Positions 37,601 to 50,563 are shown, counted from the first letter of the stretch. The stretch: DNA of 64,000 bases from Dactylonectria macrodidyma (GCA_020744425.1 JAGMUV010000018.1:1240001-1304000); one strand, 5' to 3'. Numbers and translations: made by a program. The notes: generated from the sequence alone by a model not told the origin.

Positions 37601-39240
37601 TAGAATAGAAGATCTATAAAGGAGTAAAAGTATATAGAAATGCATTACTTCTAATACTAATAAAGTATTAAGATCTTATAGGACATGTATTAGGAAACCT
37701 TTTCTAAAAGGCTAAAGAAATCTATCTTTAAAGTCATAAGGAAATGAGGTTATAGACTAAGATCTAAGCTAAGGACCCTTAAGCATTTAATTAATAAGTC
37801 CTAGGCTATATATAAATATATATTTATAAAACAGACAAATATAGTTACTTTTAGAAATATAAGGCCTGATTAGTAATATAAGGAAACTAATAAGCAAAAG
37901 GGAAACTATAAGATATATACATAACTACCTTAGCTAAAAGGTCCTTTTAGACCTTAATAGCTATTATAATAAAGTTTGATCTAAAAATAGTCTAATATAA
38001 TATAGTTAATATATTTATATATACCCTAATTAATTAAGATATCTTTATATAAATGCCTCCTAGCTATAAGAAGGCAGGAACTATTCTAAAGCTTAATAAA
38101 GCTCTATATAGACTGAGAGTCTCTCCCTTACTATAGTAAAAGGAGCTTTTTAAGACCTTCTTAAAGCTAGACTATAAACCAGTTCTATATAAGCCTTACT
38201 ATTTTAGAAAAAAAGGAATCCTCTTCTTTATATATATTAATAATATTATTCTAGCCTATAGGAAAATATAAGAAAATAAAGCTAAGGACTTAATTAGATA
38301 ACTCTAATTAAGATATAAACTAATAAGCAGTAACTCTATATAATAGTTCTTTAGAATAGAAGTTATATAGGACTGACCTATAAGGAAGATCTAGCTATTC
38401 TAAGCAGCCTATATTAAGAAAATTATAAACCTAGCTAATAAAAGAATAGCTATAGTACTAATAACTTAGTTAGAGCTATAGCCTATAATAAGGCTAGTAA
38501 TCCTAATAGAAATTTAATAATACTAATATAAGATTAGATCAATCCTCTATATTATAGTTAACACCTGACCTAATATAGCCTTTACTATCTCTAGATTGGC
38601 TAGATTCCTTACTAATCTAAGTTAAATACACTAAGAAGCGGCTGACTGCATTATTCACTACCTTATATATATAAAGAACCTAGCCCTATCCTTCAGAAGG
38701 CCTAGCGGTCTTAGTATTACTAGTAATGCCTCTTTTATTAATAATATAACTGATTAGAAGAGCTTATAGGCATATACTATTAAGCTATTTAATAGACTGA
38801 TTGGATGGAGAGCTAATAAATAAGATATAATTATAATATTAATAATAGAAGCAGAGCTCCTAGCCCTAGTATAGGCAGCTAAAGAATCTCTCTTTATAAG
38901 CTAATTACTTAAAGAGCTAATAATTTAACTAAATAACTTAACTATCTAAATTAACTATAATAACACTCAGACTATTAACCTTATAATAGCTAAGATAGCT
39001 ACTTTAAGGACTAAGTTATAATATATTAATATCTATAATTACTAGCTTAGATAGGAGGTTTAAAGAGGGAAAATTTAAATTAAATACATTAAATCAATAA
39101 ATATAGTTATAAATAGCCTAATAAAAGCACTTCTAGCTAGAAAATAGAACCGCTTTTTATATTAACTTAGATTAGAAGACATTAGAAAAAGGCTTTAGAA
39201 GGATGAAGAAGGGCTTTAGACTTAATAAGAAGTTATTAAA
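34650..39240 (+). pseudogene. gag-pol relic of Z1
   Basis: Plus strand, about 1,500 codons with many RIP stops. Features: a CxxC-like zinc site (CLACGLLY) near 35,615; Copia integrase with an HNCLEHPGP core near 36,340 (H-x-H-P type zinc domain) and DYYLIS region near 36,600; RT starting near 37,970 with FQMPPGYKKAG-like sequence, LNKALYRLRVSP, and YINNII at 38,232-38,249 where Y-x-D-D has become Y-x-N-N; RNase H to about 39,100. Compare Z2 for a less damaged copy. Confidence 0.85.
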
Positions 39241-39252
39241 TCTAAGGGGGTG

Positions 39253-39430
39253 TGTTAAATATATTAGAGGCGAAAGTTACTACCTATTGCTACCTATTAC
39301 TATAAGGCTTAGTAATCAGCTTCTAGCTAATTCTATATAGAAAAGAAAGAGTATATAAAGCTTGCTTTAAAACCTTAAGGTATAGGCAGTAAGGACAGAA
39401 TATATAATTTTTATACTCTAATATTTGACA
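39253..39430 (+). repeat. 3' LTR of Z1
   Basis: 178 bp, TGTTAAATATATTAGAGG to ATATTTGACA. The TG and CA ends are intact here, whereas both are mutated in the 5' LTR. Confidence 0.9.
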
Positions 39431-39435
39431 ATAGT

Positions 39436-40915
39436 AATAAGATAGATTAGCTATATCCTATTATTTAATATTATAGTTAAGCACATTCTTAGTAAAAAGA
39501 ATAGTATAGCTAATAGGCTTTTTAAGAAGCTAGTAAGCAAATCTAATCAATAAGATAGAGAAGCTAAGAAGAATATAAAAGAATTTATCAATACTTGCCT
39601 TAATACTATCCTATTCAGACCTAAAGAGACGCCCTTAAAAAACAATTATACTAGTTAGTAATTAGTATTAGCTAAATTCCTTATAATATTATAAAGACCA
39701 GAAGGAATAACTACTAAAGACTATTAATAACTAGCCAGAAAAGCTACTCAGTACTTCATCTAAAAAGGCCAGATCTAGTATAAAGGACTAAGAGAAGGAG
39801 AAGACCTAGTACTAGTTATTAACTCCTAAGAGATTTAAAAGTATCTAATAAGATCCTATTACCTAGAAGGAGGTTATAAAAGACAATTAATTACTTAGAA
39901 ACTGCTTAAATATTACTATTTCTAATAAAGCATAAAATAGGATCTAGAAGAAATAATAGATACTTATTTAACTTACTAATTTCATATAGTATAATAAGCT
40001 ACTAAAAAGTTAATATTAATAGCCCCTTAGTATCTAATAATAAAGATCTATATAAATAGTTAGTACTTACTTTTAGATAGTAGGATAAAGTTCTTACTAA
40101 AAGTAAGATATAACCTTATTAAATAGATTGAAGTTATAATAATACTATATCTATTAGCTTACTATATTAAGAAGTTTATAAAAATAATTATCTATTATTA
40201 TAGCATATTATTAAGAATTATTATTAATAATAAAAGAGAAATCTAGAAGGGTATTTTAAAGGATTTAAATAAGCTTAGTATTACTATAGTAAAAATCACA
40301 GCCTATAACTCAAAAGCTAATAGTATTATTAAAGTTAGCTATATCTCTATAGTTAATTACTTTAAAAAGATTGAAATATTAAGTAAATAGATCTATTTAA
40401 TTAAAAAAGCACTATTAGTAAATAGGTCTATAGTCTAAGGATCTTATAAGAGATCGCCCTTTTTCTTATTTTATAAATAGGAACTGATCCTTTTAATAGA
40501 AGTCAAAGTCCTTACTTAGTAACTGATTGACTAGAATAATATTAAAATAATAGAAGAAGTGATCCTAGCTAGGATCCAGATCTTAGAGAGATAATAGAAA
40601 GATATAGAAGAAGCTAGAGAGAAAGTTACAGCTTATAGATGCAATAATGCTTAAAAAGCTACTAAAAAGAATGCTTTTAGGCTCTATAAGTCACCCTTAA
40701 AGAAAGGAGACCTAGTCTTATAATATAATATCCGAAATTATAATAATATATCTACTATAACTAAACTTAAGCCTAGATAGCTAGGACTATTTAGGATTAA
40801 AGAAGCTTTTAAAGATAAGAAAACATATATTATTAAGACCTTAGATAGTATAAGAATCCTAAGGGTAAATAATAGTAATTAACTTAAGCAGTTCGTTAAA
40901 GATAGCTAGGGATAG
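39436..40915 (+). pseudogene. Integrase relic of Y
   Basis: Plus strand, direct continuation of the Y pol frame after Z1. It reads as a Ty3/Gypsy integrase: an H/C zinc region with YYLEGGYKRQL near 39,855, a catalytic core with DNKREIQKGILKDLNKLS near 40,215 followed by ITAYNSKANSIIKVS (the usual N-G-x-x-E now N-S-I-I-K), and a C-terminal chromo-like or GPY-type region LKKGDLVLQYNIRN near 40,700. Stops are of RIP type. Confidence 0.82.
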
Positions 40916-42858
40916 TAAGCTAATAATAAAGATAATAAGATTCTAAAGCTATTTAGTTAGGGTTTTTAAATAAGAACTAATAGGAAAGTGTTTAATAAGA
41001 TACTTAACTGCTAGTAAATAGAAGAGAAACTATAGAACCTATAAACTAAGGCTTAGGAAGAGCAGATGAATGAGCTTATCTGGCTATAGAAGGGACTCTA
41101 GATAGATATAGAAGTATAAATCCCTAAGATACTATAAGATTAAAGAGATAAGTATATTAACTAGAGAAATGTCTAATTAAATACTTAAGAATATAGAAAG
41201 CGCATTAGAAATAACTAGGCTTTTATATAAGAAGGCAGATAAAGTAGTATAATAAGGTCTAGAAGCGATTATAAAGATAAGAGTAGAGAAGTAAATAGAA
41301 ATACTATAGAGTAAAAGAACTATTGGATTTCTATACTATCCTTCTTAAAAGACTAAATAATATTAAAAATAGAAAGACTCTAATAGAGAAAATATTATAA
41401 ATAGTATTTAAAATAGACAGAACCTATCTCTTAAAACTTAGGCAGATCGAGCAGCTGCTTAGTATATAATAGCTTAATTAGCTATAGAGCCTCCTTTAGC
41501 TAAGTAGCTAGTAATAATTCGAAGGTAAGACGCAGGGTTAAGTATATTAACTATCTAGAAACTAGAGGCATAAGACCCAGTAGTTATAGCACTACTTAGA
41601 GAGTGATTATAAAGACCCTAATAGTAACCGATTAGAATATAGCCAGTTAGCCATTTCTAATCATAGCTAGAACGGTTATACTAAATGCAATTAGCATACT
41701 GGCTACTTATAAAAGTAAGATATAAGATATAAGCATAGAAAGGGGTCAGAATGTAGCTCTAAAAGCATATTATATAAGAAAAATAACTAAAAAGGTAGTA
41801 ATAATATATAATTAAATTAGTATTCTTAATAAAAGCTATAAACAAGGCTTTAATATAATAAAGAGCCTTACTAAGAGTTATAAAGAAGTAGTTAATAAAG
41901 TAAGACCACTTAGTAAGAATATATACTAAGTAAGCTAACACAGTCCGTAATAACTAAACACTAGCCTTAATAGTAGAATCCTTAAATTGTCTAATCTTAA
42001 TAAAAAGCTAGGTTAAATAATTATATAGGTTAACTCTAAGTAGAAGAGCGAGCTTAATCTTAACATAAAGCAGTTAACTAAGGCAGTTAAGGACAAGATA
42101 GCTATAAAACTAGACTCAAAAGTTAGTAATTATCTAAGAAAGCATTTAATTAAATAAAGGATCTTAAAAGAAGCTAGAGAAAGAGAATACTTATAAATCA
42201 ATCTAGAGTTAAAAGTCTAAAAATAGAGAACGCTTAGAAAGAGAGAGCATTATAATTATACTAATAAGTAATAAACTATAGGTTAAAGGCATTAATATTT
42301 ATATTACATTTAGCTAGACTATGCATATTAAGAAAGCATTAAGAAAAGACATTTTAAAGAATAGTAAGCTTATTCTCATTAGAAGCACTATAAGAAGAAG
42401 TAGACTGAGTTAATATTATAGTAATAGTCTAAAAAGATAGAAAGATAAAAGTAATAATAATAATAAAAAAAGAAAAAAAAAAAGAAGCTATAAGAAATAT
42501 AAGAAGGAAGAAAAAGAGGGGGTTAAGCTTAAAAAGCCTAAGTATTTACTATATAAACACTAAAGCTCTAAGAACAATATTTCTTATAATTAGAGAGTTT
42601 AGTATAATTTATACTAAAAGACTTAAAATAAATATATAGTAATTATAAAGGCAGAGCCCGCAGCCCACTTTAAAATAATAACCTTATAACTATATAACTA
42701 ACCTCTCTTTTTTAACCCTTTATAATATTACTAAGCTACTGCTTTCTTATAGCCATGCTTATAATATAAGCCCTATCTTCTCAATTTCTATAATATTATC
42801 TTATTATACACTATTTAGTAACTATATCTAATTTCCTATTATTATAACTAACTGATTA
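40916..42858 (+). other. Y internal region between integrase and third ORF
   Basis: AT-rich, RIP-degraded, about 1.9 kb. Partial plus-strand coding look (Lys/Glu/Arg/Gln-rich), including a very purine-rich run at about 42,450-42,530. No domain recognised. It may be the end of pol, a spacer, or the start of the third ORF. A 60-codon minus-strand open frame at 41,941-41,759 appears to be chance. Confidence 0.45.
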
Positions 42859-45104
42859 ATGCTAAATGCAATGCTTATAGTAATAGAAAGGGAGAACAGC
42901 CTCTTCTTCTTAAATAAGGATATTAAACTCTAGTAAGAACTAATTAAAAATAAAAGCAGTAATAGCAGCTTCCTATACTCTGAAAATATTATCTCTACTT
43001 AGGAAATAGTAACCCTAATTAATAACTAAATTACTATAATCTAATAATATAAGAACTGGTTATACTAAGACTAATACTAAGATAAGCGGCCAGCCCTTAA
43101 TAATAATGAATCTATCTAATACTAGGCCTCTCTAGTGCCTTCTCCTTCTAACTTTAATAAATCTAATAGTATAAGCTAAGCGCTTTACTATAGGATTCTC
43201 TAGTCTCTTCTAAAGACTAGGGAGAAGCAGGACTTAATAAGTAATAACCAACTCCTTACCTTTATAAGCATGCTTACATACAGTCTTTAGAATATTATAA
43301 CTATAGCCAATAGCTTAATTACACTTAAATCCTCTACTATTAAAAGTAATTAAAAGAAAGCTAGCCCCTTCTTCTATTAGTAGCTTTTATAAGAGATAAT
43401 TATTAATAATAACTGCTTATAACTAGGCTTTTAACTAATAGTAAAGCGATTCTATAGCTAGTGATTCTATATTAGGTTATTCTACTATTAGGCCTACTAC
43501 TACTAGTCTGTATTTATCTAAAATACTAAATATAAGCAGTTATTCTTCTTTAATACACTAGAAAATAAGAAAATAAAGCGGTTCTAAGCTTTAGTAATAG
43601 CCTAAAAGGAAATCCTTATATAGAATAGAAAGCCTTAGAACTTTAAGGTCTATAGAATGCTTACCACTTACTAAGAAGGCAGCTAAGAATATAATTACCT
43701 TTATATATTCTTACTTACTTAAAGCCTCTAAAGATTAATTAGGCTATCCTACTAATAGATAGTAAAAGTAATACTAGTTAAAACCCTTAAGTTTAACTCT
43801 CTTTATAAGAGTACTAAATTTAGCTCTTTTAACTTATTAGCTTATAATTAAGTAATAAAGTATATAAGTCTAAGAAAGAAATAGGATGAATTATATACTT
43901 TAAGTATTAACAGAGTCCTAAAGTTTATTAAATATACTATTCTAAATAAACTAAGTATATAGAATAGTAAAGTCATTTAAAATAGATAACTTATTAATAT
44001 TCTAAATAACTATAGTATAATTTATATACTATTTAATCTTACTATAATCCTAAGAATATCTAACTTCTATACTAATATAAAAAGGCTAAAAGTAATTAAT
44101 TAGTAGAATATTAATAACCTTATAATTAGTAATAATTATTAAGTAATTAAAAAGCCAGACTGCTTCTTTAGGCTTTTATACTAATGCTCTAATCCTATTC
44201 TAATTATAACTAAAAGGGTTTATAACCAGATCCTTAAGACTATTATTAATGCTTATAAGCAGTATAGTATAGTTATTATAAATAGCTACTTATAATAAAC
44301 TCTCCCTAACTCCTCTATAAGTAGTATAGTAAGGACTCCTTCTTACATATAAGCACAAGCATTAGTATTAGAGCTACTAATAATAATAAAGCTAAATAGC
44401 CAATACCTGCCTAAGATCGCAATCGCCAGACTGAACTAGCTATTTTAATTAGCTTTAAAAGTAAGTAAGAAGAAGCCTACTACTTAATCTGCTGCTAAGA
44501 GTAATAATAGCAGTATTTTATCGCTTCTTATACATATACTGTCTATTAGTAACTAATCTATATAAAATGCATACTTATTAAAAAGCCATAGATCTGCCTC
44601 TCCTAGCTCTTTTTATAAAGGACTATAGCAAGCCCTTAATACCTATATTCATAAAGCAGAGCTAGTTATAGTATCTAATAAGATAATTATATAAGGCAGG
44701 AACTTCTATACTAACCTAAAAATAAAAGAAAGAGCCTGAAAAATAATAGTTACTATAGATATAATAGAGTTACTATAGATTCCTAACTAAATTATATAAT
44801 ATCTATTAGTCTTAAGTATATATACTAAGTATATCCCTAAGGGATTAGTCATACTAGACTAGTAGGAGGCTATTATTAATATTGCCTATAGATAAGTCTT
44901 CTAGCCGCTATTGCCTAAAATAAGTTAAGAAGAGTGTTACTATTAGTAAGAAAGTAAATGCAAAGAATAAAGGAGTATAGAGTAAGAGAGGTATTTAATT
45001 AAATACTTTTAGTTATAAGGGAAGTAGATTAAGATATATAGAAGTAAAATAGAAGGAGTTTATAGCTATAAGCCTAAGGCTGGCTAAAGATAGTAATCGT
45101 CTTA
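42859..45104 (+). pseudogene. Third ORF of Y, unknown product, RIP-interrupted
   Basis: About 745 codons in a single frame. I checked the frame at 42,859, 43,186, 43,789, 44,203 and 45,052 and it is the same throughout. The interruptions noted are TAG and TAA, as RIP makes from CAG/CAA (complement changes) or TGG, plus a few TGA; no frameshift was needed. The reading may extend left of 42,859 across one TGA. It lies between integrase and the polypurine tract, in sense with gag-pol. Segments include YYRILQSLLKTREKQDL, LINILNNYSIIYILFNLT, ITKRVYNQILKTIINAY and EGVYSYKPKAG. There is no obvious signal peptide, membrane segment, CCHC or protease motif. It is not an env that I recognise; it could be a captured host gene or an element-specific gene. 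Confidence 0.65.
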
Positions 45105-45105
45105 T

Positions 45106-45114
45106 AGGGGAAGG
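45106..45114 (+). other. Polypurine tract of Y
   Basis: AGGGGAAGG two bases before the 3' LTR start at 45,117. It fixes the plus-strand orientation of Y and supports the LTR boundary. Confidence 0.7.
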
Positions 45115-45116
45115 TA

Positions 45117-45688
45117 TAATGTAATTATAGTAGGATAGGGGTTAGATAGGGTTATAAGGACTAGAGATTTAATTCTCTAGGTTTTAGGATTTTTTTAAGC
45201 ATTTTTTTTTAAAGGAATATAATTATTACTAGCTTTAATAGCTAAGGAGGTAGGGAAGCCTCTTAGTTATAGAATTCGACAGCACTATTATTTTCTAGAC
45301 TATATAACTATTAATTTTATTATGGATTTCCTGCCTTCTATTATACTTCTTTTAATTCTACTAAAATCGCCCTCTTCTTATAAACCTGACTGACTGCGTC
45401 CGCAGTCTTCTACCCAAGCCGGGATCTGCTGCTACAACCTTTATCTTTTCGAGCCTTGCTACCTTCCGTAGCAGCGATCCAACTCAATAGAGTGTCTAAT
45501 TAGACACTTTTCTAGCTATCTTAAAGAGACCGGCCTATTACCTTCACCTGCAGTAGTGCTAGAAGCAGCCGCTGCTGACCTCTGCTAGAGGCGGCGGGAT
45601 AGCGTCTGTCGCGATTGGCCCCAGCGGCCCCGGAAAGATAGCTAGCCATTTGGGTGTGGTTTCTTCCTCGTCCGCTAAGGTCGTTTCA
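45117..45688 (+). repeat. 3' LTR of Y
   Basis: 572 bp partner of 22,793-23,364. The left (inner) half is heavily RIPped while the right (outer) half keeps CG, CA and TG steps, for example TTGGCCCCAGCGGCCCCGG where the 5' copy has TTAGCCCTAGCGGCCCTAG. Confidence 0.92.
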
Positions 45689-45692
45689 CTAG

Positions 45693-48600
45693 TCTGCCTA
45701 AGTAGATTCAGTCAATCTATAATAAGTTCGCTCTAGTAACTGAATAGTAAAAGCAGAAAGCTTGCTAAATATATTACAAGATCTTAGGAAAACTACCTTA
45801 AGAAAAGATCAAGACTAACACTACTATAGCTAACTGGCTTAAGAGATAGTAGAATACTATTAATAAGGCTTAGGATATTAGCCTCTAAGAAGCAATAGAA
45901 CCCGATTAATAGCTTAGAGACCTTATAATAGCTCTTTAGTTAATATACTTATAGGCTTAGACTGATATATATAGCATTATATAAATAGGTTAAGTCTAAG
46001 TAAGTATTTTAATAGTCAGTCTAGTTATAGCGGATATTTACTAAGAGATCGCTAAATAGCTAGAGACTTTATAGTAAGGAAGAGTGAGTTAAAGAGCCTT
46101 TTATAGTAAAGGAAGTATATAAGAAGAAGCTAATAGCTTAGTAAGTGCTTAATGAATAATTACTAAGAAGAGATAGTATTAGAGTAATAGATTAGATAAT
46201 AAAGCTAAGTGCTTAGTATACTATTAACTCTATTTACTTTTATATTACTTTTATGCTTTTTTAAAGAATAGACCTAATTAATTCGAACTATAGCCTTATA
46301 TAATTAAAAGGTTTAATAAGTAATTAGAAGAGAATGAAGATAACCTAATTAAATAAATTAGAAAGATCAAGTTAGAGAAATCAGCTTAATTATAACTAGT
46401 TAGCACTTATATAGTAAATATAGCCTTAATTATTAGTAATTATATAATGAATACTGAACTAATAGCTAGTATCTATTATATATTATAGAACTATATTCTC
46501 TTAGATTTAAGAATAACTTTATATATCTTTTAAAATATAAGCTAAATAAAGAACCTATAAATAGCCTTACTAAGAGATTTCTTTTAATTAAGAATTACCT
46601 AAGTATTAATTAATAGCTATAAAGAAGTGACTATTACCTTAATAAATACTAATAGCTTACTAAAAAGGCTCACTCTTTATAATATTACTTTATATAAATC
46701 TCTTATTATAAACCTTATCTTATTCTTAAAGCTAAGATAGTAAGGCCTTTAGTAGGATACTAGACTAAGTAATAACTATCTATAAAGATCAGATAGGTCT
46801 TTTTTAAGTATTATTAATAAGAAGTAAGAGTAATAAGTCTTAGAATAAAAAGATAGAGTAATAGATTTATTAAATATTTAAAGAAGGGTTATAAAGTATA
46901 TAATAGTAATAATAGCTAATATACTATAGAAAAAGTCTTACTTTATATTATAGACTTTTAAAAAGCTAATACTAGAGAATATAATGACTTAGTACTAAAG
47001 ACTTAGATATCTAGGCCCAGACTCTTTATATTACTTTATAATAGCTATAAGAAGCATTAGGCTAAAGATAGAAGAGCCTAAAGGCCTTTAATAAATAATA
47101 ACTATTAACTATAATGCATATAGTATAGTAAAGGCTTATTAAGCAGTTTATAAAGCTCTTTAAAAAGTAATAGTATAAGTAAAACCAGGAGAATAAATAG
47201 CCTTAGATTTCTATTTAATGACCCTAGGCTATATAAGCTATATATTTATATAAATCTTTATAAACTGAGTAATAGAGTATTCTTAGGACTACTATACTAA
47301 TAATCGCTTAATGCTTACTATCTATATAATAATTATTCACTTTCTTAAGATATTAAAAGTATAATACTTTATTAAAATTAAAGTATTTAAGTATAATAAT
47401 AAAATAATAGAAATATACTTATAAATTACTAAGCTATTAACTGCTTAAAGAATATATACTAAGCCTTTAGCTTTAAATACTTATATATAAAATAGAAGGG
47501 CAGAATGCATTATTATAATTATTATATTAAAAAGCTATATAATGCATATAAGAGCTAAGTTATTAGAATACTTATAATTAGAATTAATTAAGACTATTAC
47601 TTACTTTTATAATTATATACTTTTAATTTATAAAAATAGAAAGACTTTATATAAGTTATTTTATTACTAATTCTATAATAATTACTTAATAAAACCTGAC
47701 CTTTTATACCTTTAAGTATATAGCTATAAGGTCTTTATATTAATTATAAATATATAATTATAAAAAAACTAGCTTTAAAAGCAGGCTCTAAGAGCGTAGA
47801 TTAGTTTTTTAGTAAGCTATATATTAAATAACTCATTTAGAATCTAGAACTCCTTATATAAGGAAGTTTTTATAATAAAAGACGTTTTATTTAATAAATA
47901 GTATCTATTTAATAAATAGATAGAGAGTCTTTAAAACGATTTAAGATAATAGAACCTTAAAGCTATTTAATAATATATTAAAGAACTTATAATAATATAA
48001 GTATAAGCTAAATAATAGCTATTATAATTACCTAATAAAAAAGCAGATAAAGTAATAAGAGAAGATAATAATAACCTATTTAGAAAATACTTATTAAGTA
48101 ATTATAAAGCTATTAATAGAGTGCTTAAATCTAAAGGAGTGTATAAATATACTATAGCTAAGTTTAAACCTCTTTTAATACCTCCTCTATTATTACTAGC
48201 TGCGTTTTTCTATACCTTAGCCTCTAGGCTAAGTATAAAGAGGTATAGAAAAGCGGCTAACTAAGGGTTAAAAGTAAATATATAATATGCTCTAAAGATA
48301 GAGAGCTTTATATACTAACTCTTAGGCAGATAAAAGGAGTCTTAGAAGGTCTAACGAGGCCCTACTAATAGACTAATAAAGCAGCATAAGTCATTTAAAG
48401 CCGCATTCTTAGCTAGGAGGCTCTAGTCGCCTAAGTATTGTATAGGTAACTGCAGAGTGTTTAATAAAGGCCTAGCCAGCTTTAAGCAAGCACTTAGTAA
48501 GAGAAGATAAGTCTGCCTTTAGATTATAAAGGATATAAGTATATAAAAGCCTTTAAGATTAAAGAGCTCTATATTAATAGTAGTATAAAAGCCTTTATAA

Positions 48601-50290
48601 ATAGAGAGCTTTATATTTAAGGAAGAAAGGTTATTATATATTAATATACTTTAGTGCTTATTATAGACCCTTCTTAGCTTATATATAATAATAGTAAGTT
48701 ATCCTTATTAGAATGCTCTTTTTAAAGTAGAAAGAATATACTTATAAAGTTATATAGATTCTTAATTATAGATTAAAGTTATAAAAGCCTTAGTAAATAG
48801 TTAATAAGTACTTAGCTATTACTAGGTTTATATTTATAAACTTAATAAGTATAGTAGATTTATAAAGATAAAAGCATGCTTTATTATATATAAAGACTAG
48901 TAAGCGATTAATAGCTAAAAGACTTATATAATAACTTTAATAAGTATATTATTTAGAACTCTTATAGTTCTAGCTAATTAATTTAATTATAATATACTAT
49001 AATATAATATAATTAATATATTTATATATATAAAGCTAGATAAGGATATTTATATATAAATACTTATAGAATATAAGAAGCTAGAAAGGATCCTAAAGCT
49101 ATAAAAAGCTCTTTACAGTCTTTAGTAATTACTATTACTATAGTAAAAGCACTTTAAAAAAGGCTTACTATAAGCAGGCTTTTACTAAGTGCTTAGTAAG
49201 GACTGCTATTAGCTTTATAAAGATATTATCTTCTTCTTTTATATAAATAACTATATTCTCTATTTCTTTAAGTATATTAAGAGTAAGGTAATATTACTAA
49301 TAGTAAAACTATAAAAAACATATAATATTATAAGTAATAAGCTATTTTAATAGTTCTTAAAGATTAAGGTTATTTAGAATTATAGAATAAGAAAGCTATA
49401 ATTATTATAAGCTATTTATATTAATAAAATGCACTATTTGCTCTTTAAAGACTTACTAAACCTAATATTAATAACCTTAATAATTTATAAAGAACTTTTA
49501 CTATATAATATAATAGCAAGCCCTAGTAATATTAACCTATACTTTAGGAAGATTAATACTATTATATATATAGTAGTAATAACTTGACTAAATATAGCTT
49601 TTACTATAAGCTAACTAATTAGGTTTAATTAGAACTCTAGACTATAGTAATAAAAAGCTATAAATAGAGCCTTATAATACTTTATATAAATAAAGGGTCT
49701 TTATTTTAAATATAGAGCTATAGTTAGTAATAAAGAAAATAGACTATAAGTCACTTTAAATATTAGCTTTACTAATAACTTAATAGATTATTAGAGTTCT
49801 TAAGCATTTATTATAAAGCTCTTTAGTAGGATTACTTCTTAGAAAATTAATAAGCAGGATATAGTTATAATATTAATAATAGAGATAGAGCTTCTAGCGC
49901 TTTTCTAAGTAGCTAAAGAAGCTCTCTTTATAAGCTAACTTATCTTTATATTAAAGGTTAATCTAAACTCTCTAATAGCTTACTAAGTAACTATAATAAT
50001 AATAAGAATTATAATTAAATATAATAATAAGCAGACTATCCGCCTTATTACTATAGAACTAATATAACTATATATAAAGCTTAAGTATATTAATATTTAT
50101 AACTATTAGCTATACTAAGAAATTATTAAAAAGAGAATTAATATTATCTATATACTTACTACCTAAATGCTTACTAATAGATTAATAAAGAACTTATTAG
50201 AAGACGGTCACTTAAGCTTCCTTAAGTAACTAAAGCTAATTAACTTAATAGATAAGATTAAATAGAGAAGAAATAAGGAAAAGGCAAAAA
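45693..50290 (+). pseudogene. X1 gag (rest), integrase, RT and RNase H relic
   Basis: Plus strand continuation of X1 after Y. The Copia RT is recognisable near 49,060 (KALYSLQQLLLLQQKHF) and at 49,240-49,251, where Y-I-N-N stands for the catalytic Y-x-D-D. RNase H follows near 49,730-50,000 (IEIELLALFQVAKEALFIS). Integrase lies about 46,950-48,000 but is strongly decayed. The RNase H end is about 50 bases from the polypurine tract. Confidence 0.8.
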
Positions 50291-50342
50291 AGCTATAAAG
50301 TAAAGTATAGCTTAGTAGAAGGACTGCAAAGCTAAAGGGGCA

Positions 50343-50563
50343 TATTAGAATAGATCGTGCGCATAGTCATGCATAATTAGGTAACCTCAGTCAGGCGTAT
50401 GATTACTAAGAGCATGCTAAGTATAGCCTAAATAGGAAGGCGGTGAATGCTATATATAATACCCCTAATTACTGCAGGGTCAGTCTAGATAACGATATAT
50501 ATAATATACATACATGTAGGCTCTTAATGATTAAAGTACTATGCATGCTGCCTAAATCTAATA
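50343..50563 (+). repeat. 3' LTR of X1
   Basis: 221 bp, partner of 21,986-22,206. Followed by ACTGT, the right target-site copy. Preceded by polypurine tract AAAGGGG at 50,334-50,340. Confidence 0.9.

Larger units (their letters stand above)
34375..39430 (+). mobile_element. Z1: Ty1/Copia LTR retrotransposon, full length, inside Y
   Basis: 5,056 bp with 178-bp LTRs (34,375-34,552 and 39,253-39,430), target duplication ATAGT, and polypurine tract AAGGGGG at 39,244-39,250. Near-identical in layout to Z2 (5,051 bp) apart from RIP. Order gag, integrase, RT, RNase H on the plus strand. It splits the Y pol gene between RNase H and integrase. Confidence 0.92.
22793..45688 (+). mobile_element. Y: large Ty3/Gypsy LTR retrotransposon with an extra 3' ORF
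   Basis: Flanked by 572-bp direct LTRs with TG...CA ends (22,793-23,364 and 45,117-45,688). It contains the nested elements X2 and Z1; removing them and their target duplications leaves about 12,150 bp, large for a fungal Gypsy element. Order on the plus strand: gag (23,500-24,947, continuing at 30,640), protease (D-S-G changed to D-S-K near 32,175), RT and RNase H (about 33,090-34,369), integrase (39,436-40,915), an uncertain 1.9 kb, then a third ORF (42,859-45,104), polypurine tract AGGGGAAGG at 45,106-45,114, LTR. RT-before-integrase order defines Ty3/Gypsy. All genes are dead by RIP. Confidence 0.88.
21986..50563 (+). mobile_element. X1: Ty1/Copia LTR retrotransposon, split by Y
   Basis: Left part 21,986-22,792 and right part 45,693-50,563. 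Joined, they make 5,678 bp, against 5,682 bp for the reversed copy X2. LTRs of 221 bp open TATTAGAATAGATC (from TG by RIP) and close CTAAATCTAATA. A polypurine tract AAAGGGG is at 50,334-50,340. The flanking 5-bp duplication is ACTGT. Gene order gag, integrase, RT, RNase H fits Ty1/Copia. The continuity of the split was checked against X2: the sequence either side of Y is contiguous in X2 near 29,835. All reading frames are broken by RIP-type stops. Confidence 0.9.

Noticed and set aside
41759..41941. Minus-strand frame of 60 codons
   Set aside because: Lies within Y internal DNA, only Ile/Tyr/Phe/Leu from AT bias; no membrane-protein logic beyond composition.
22788..45692. 5-bp target duplication ACTAG for Y
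   Set aside because: The A at 45,688 is needed for the CA end of the LTR and both LTRs align to it, so a 4-bp CTAG is the safer reading. It remains possible if the LTR ends in TC.
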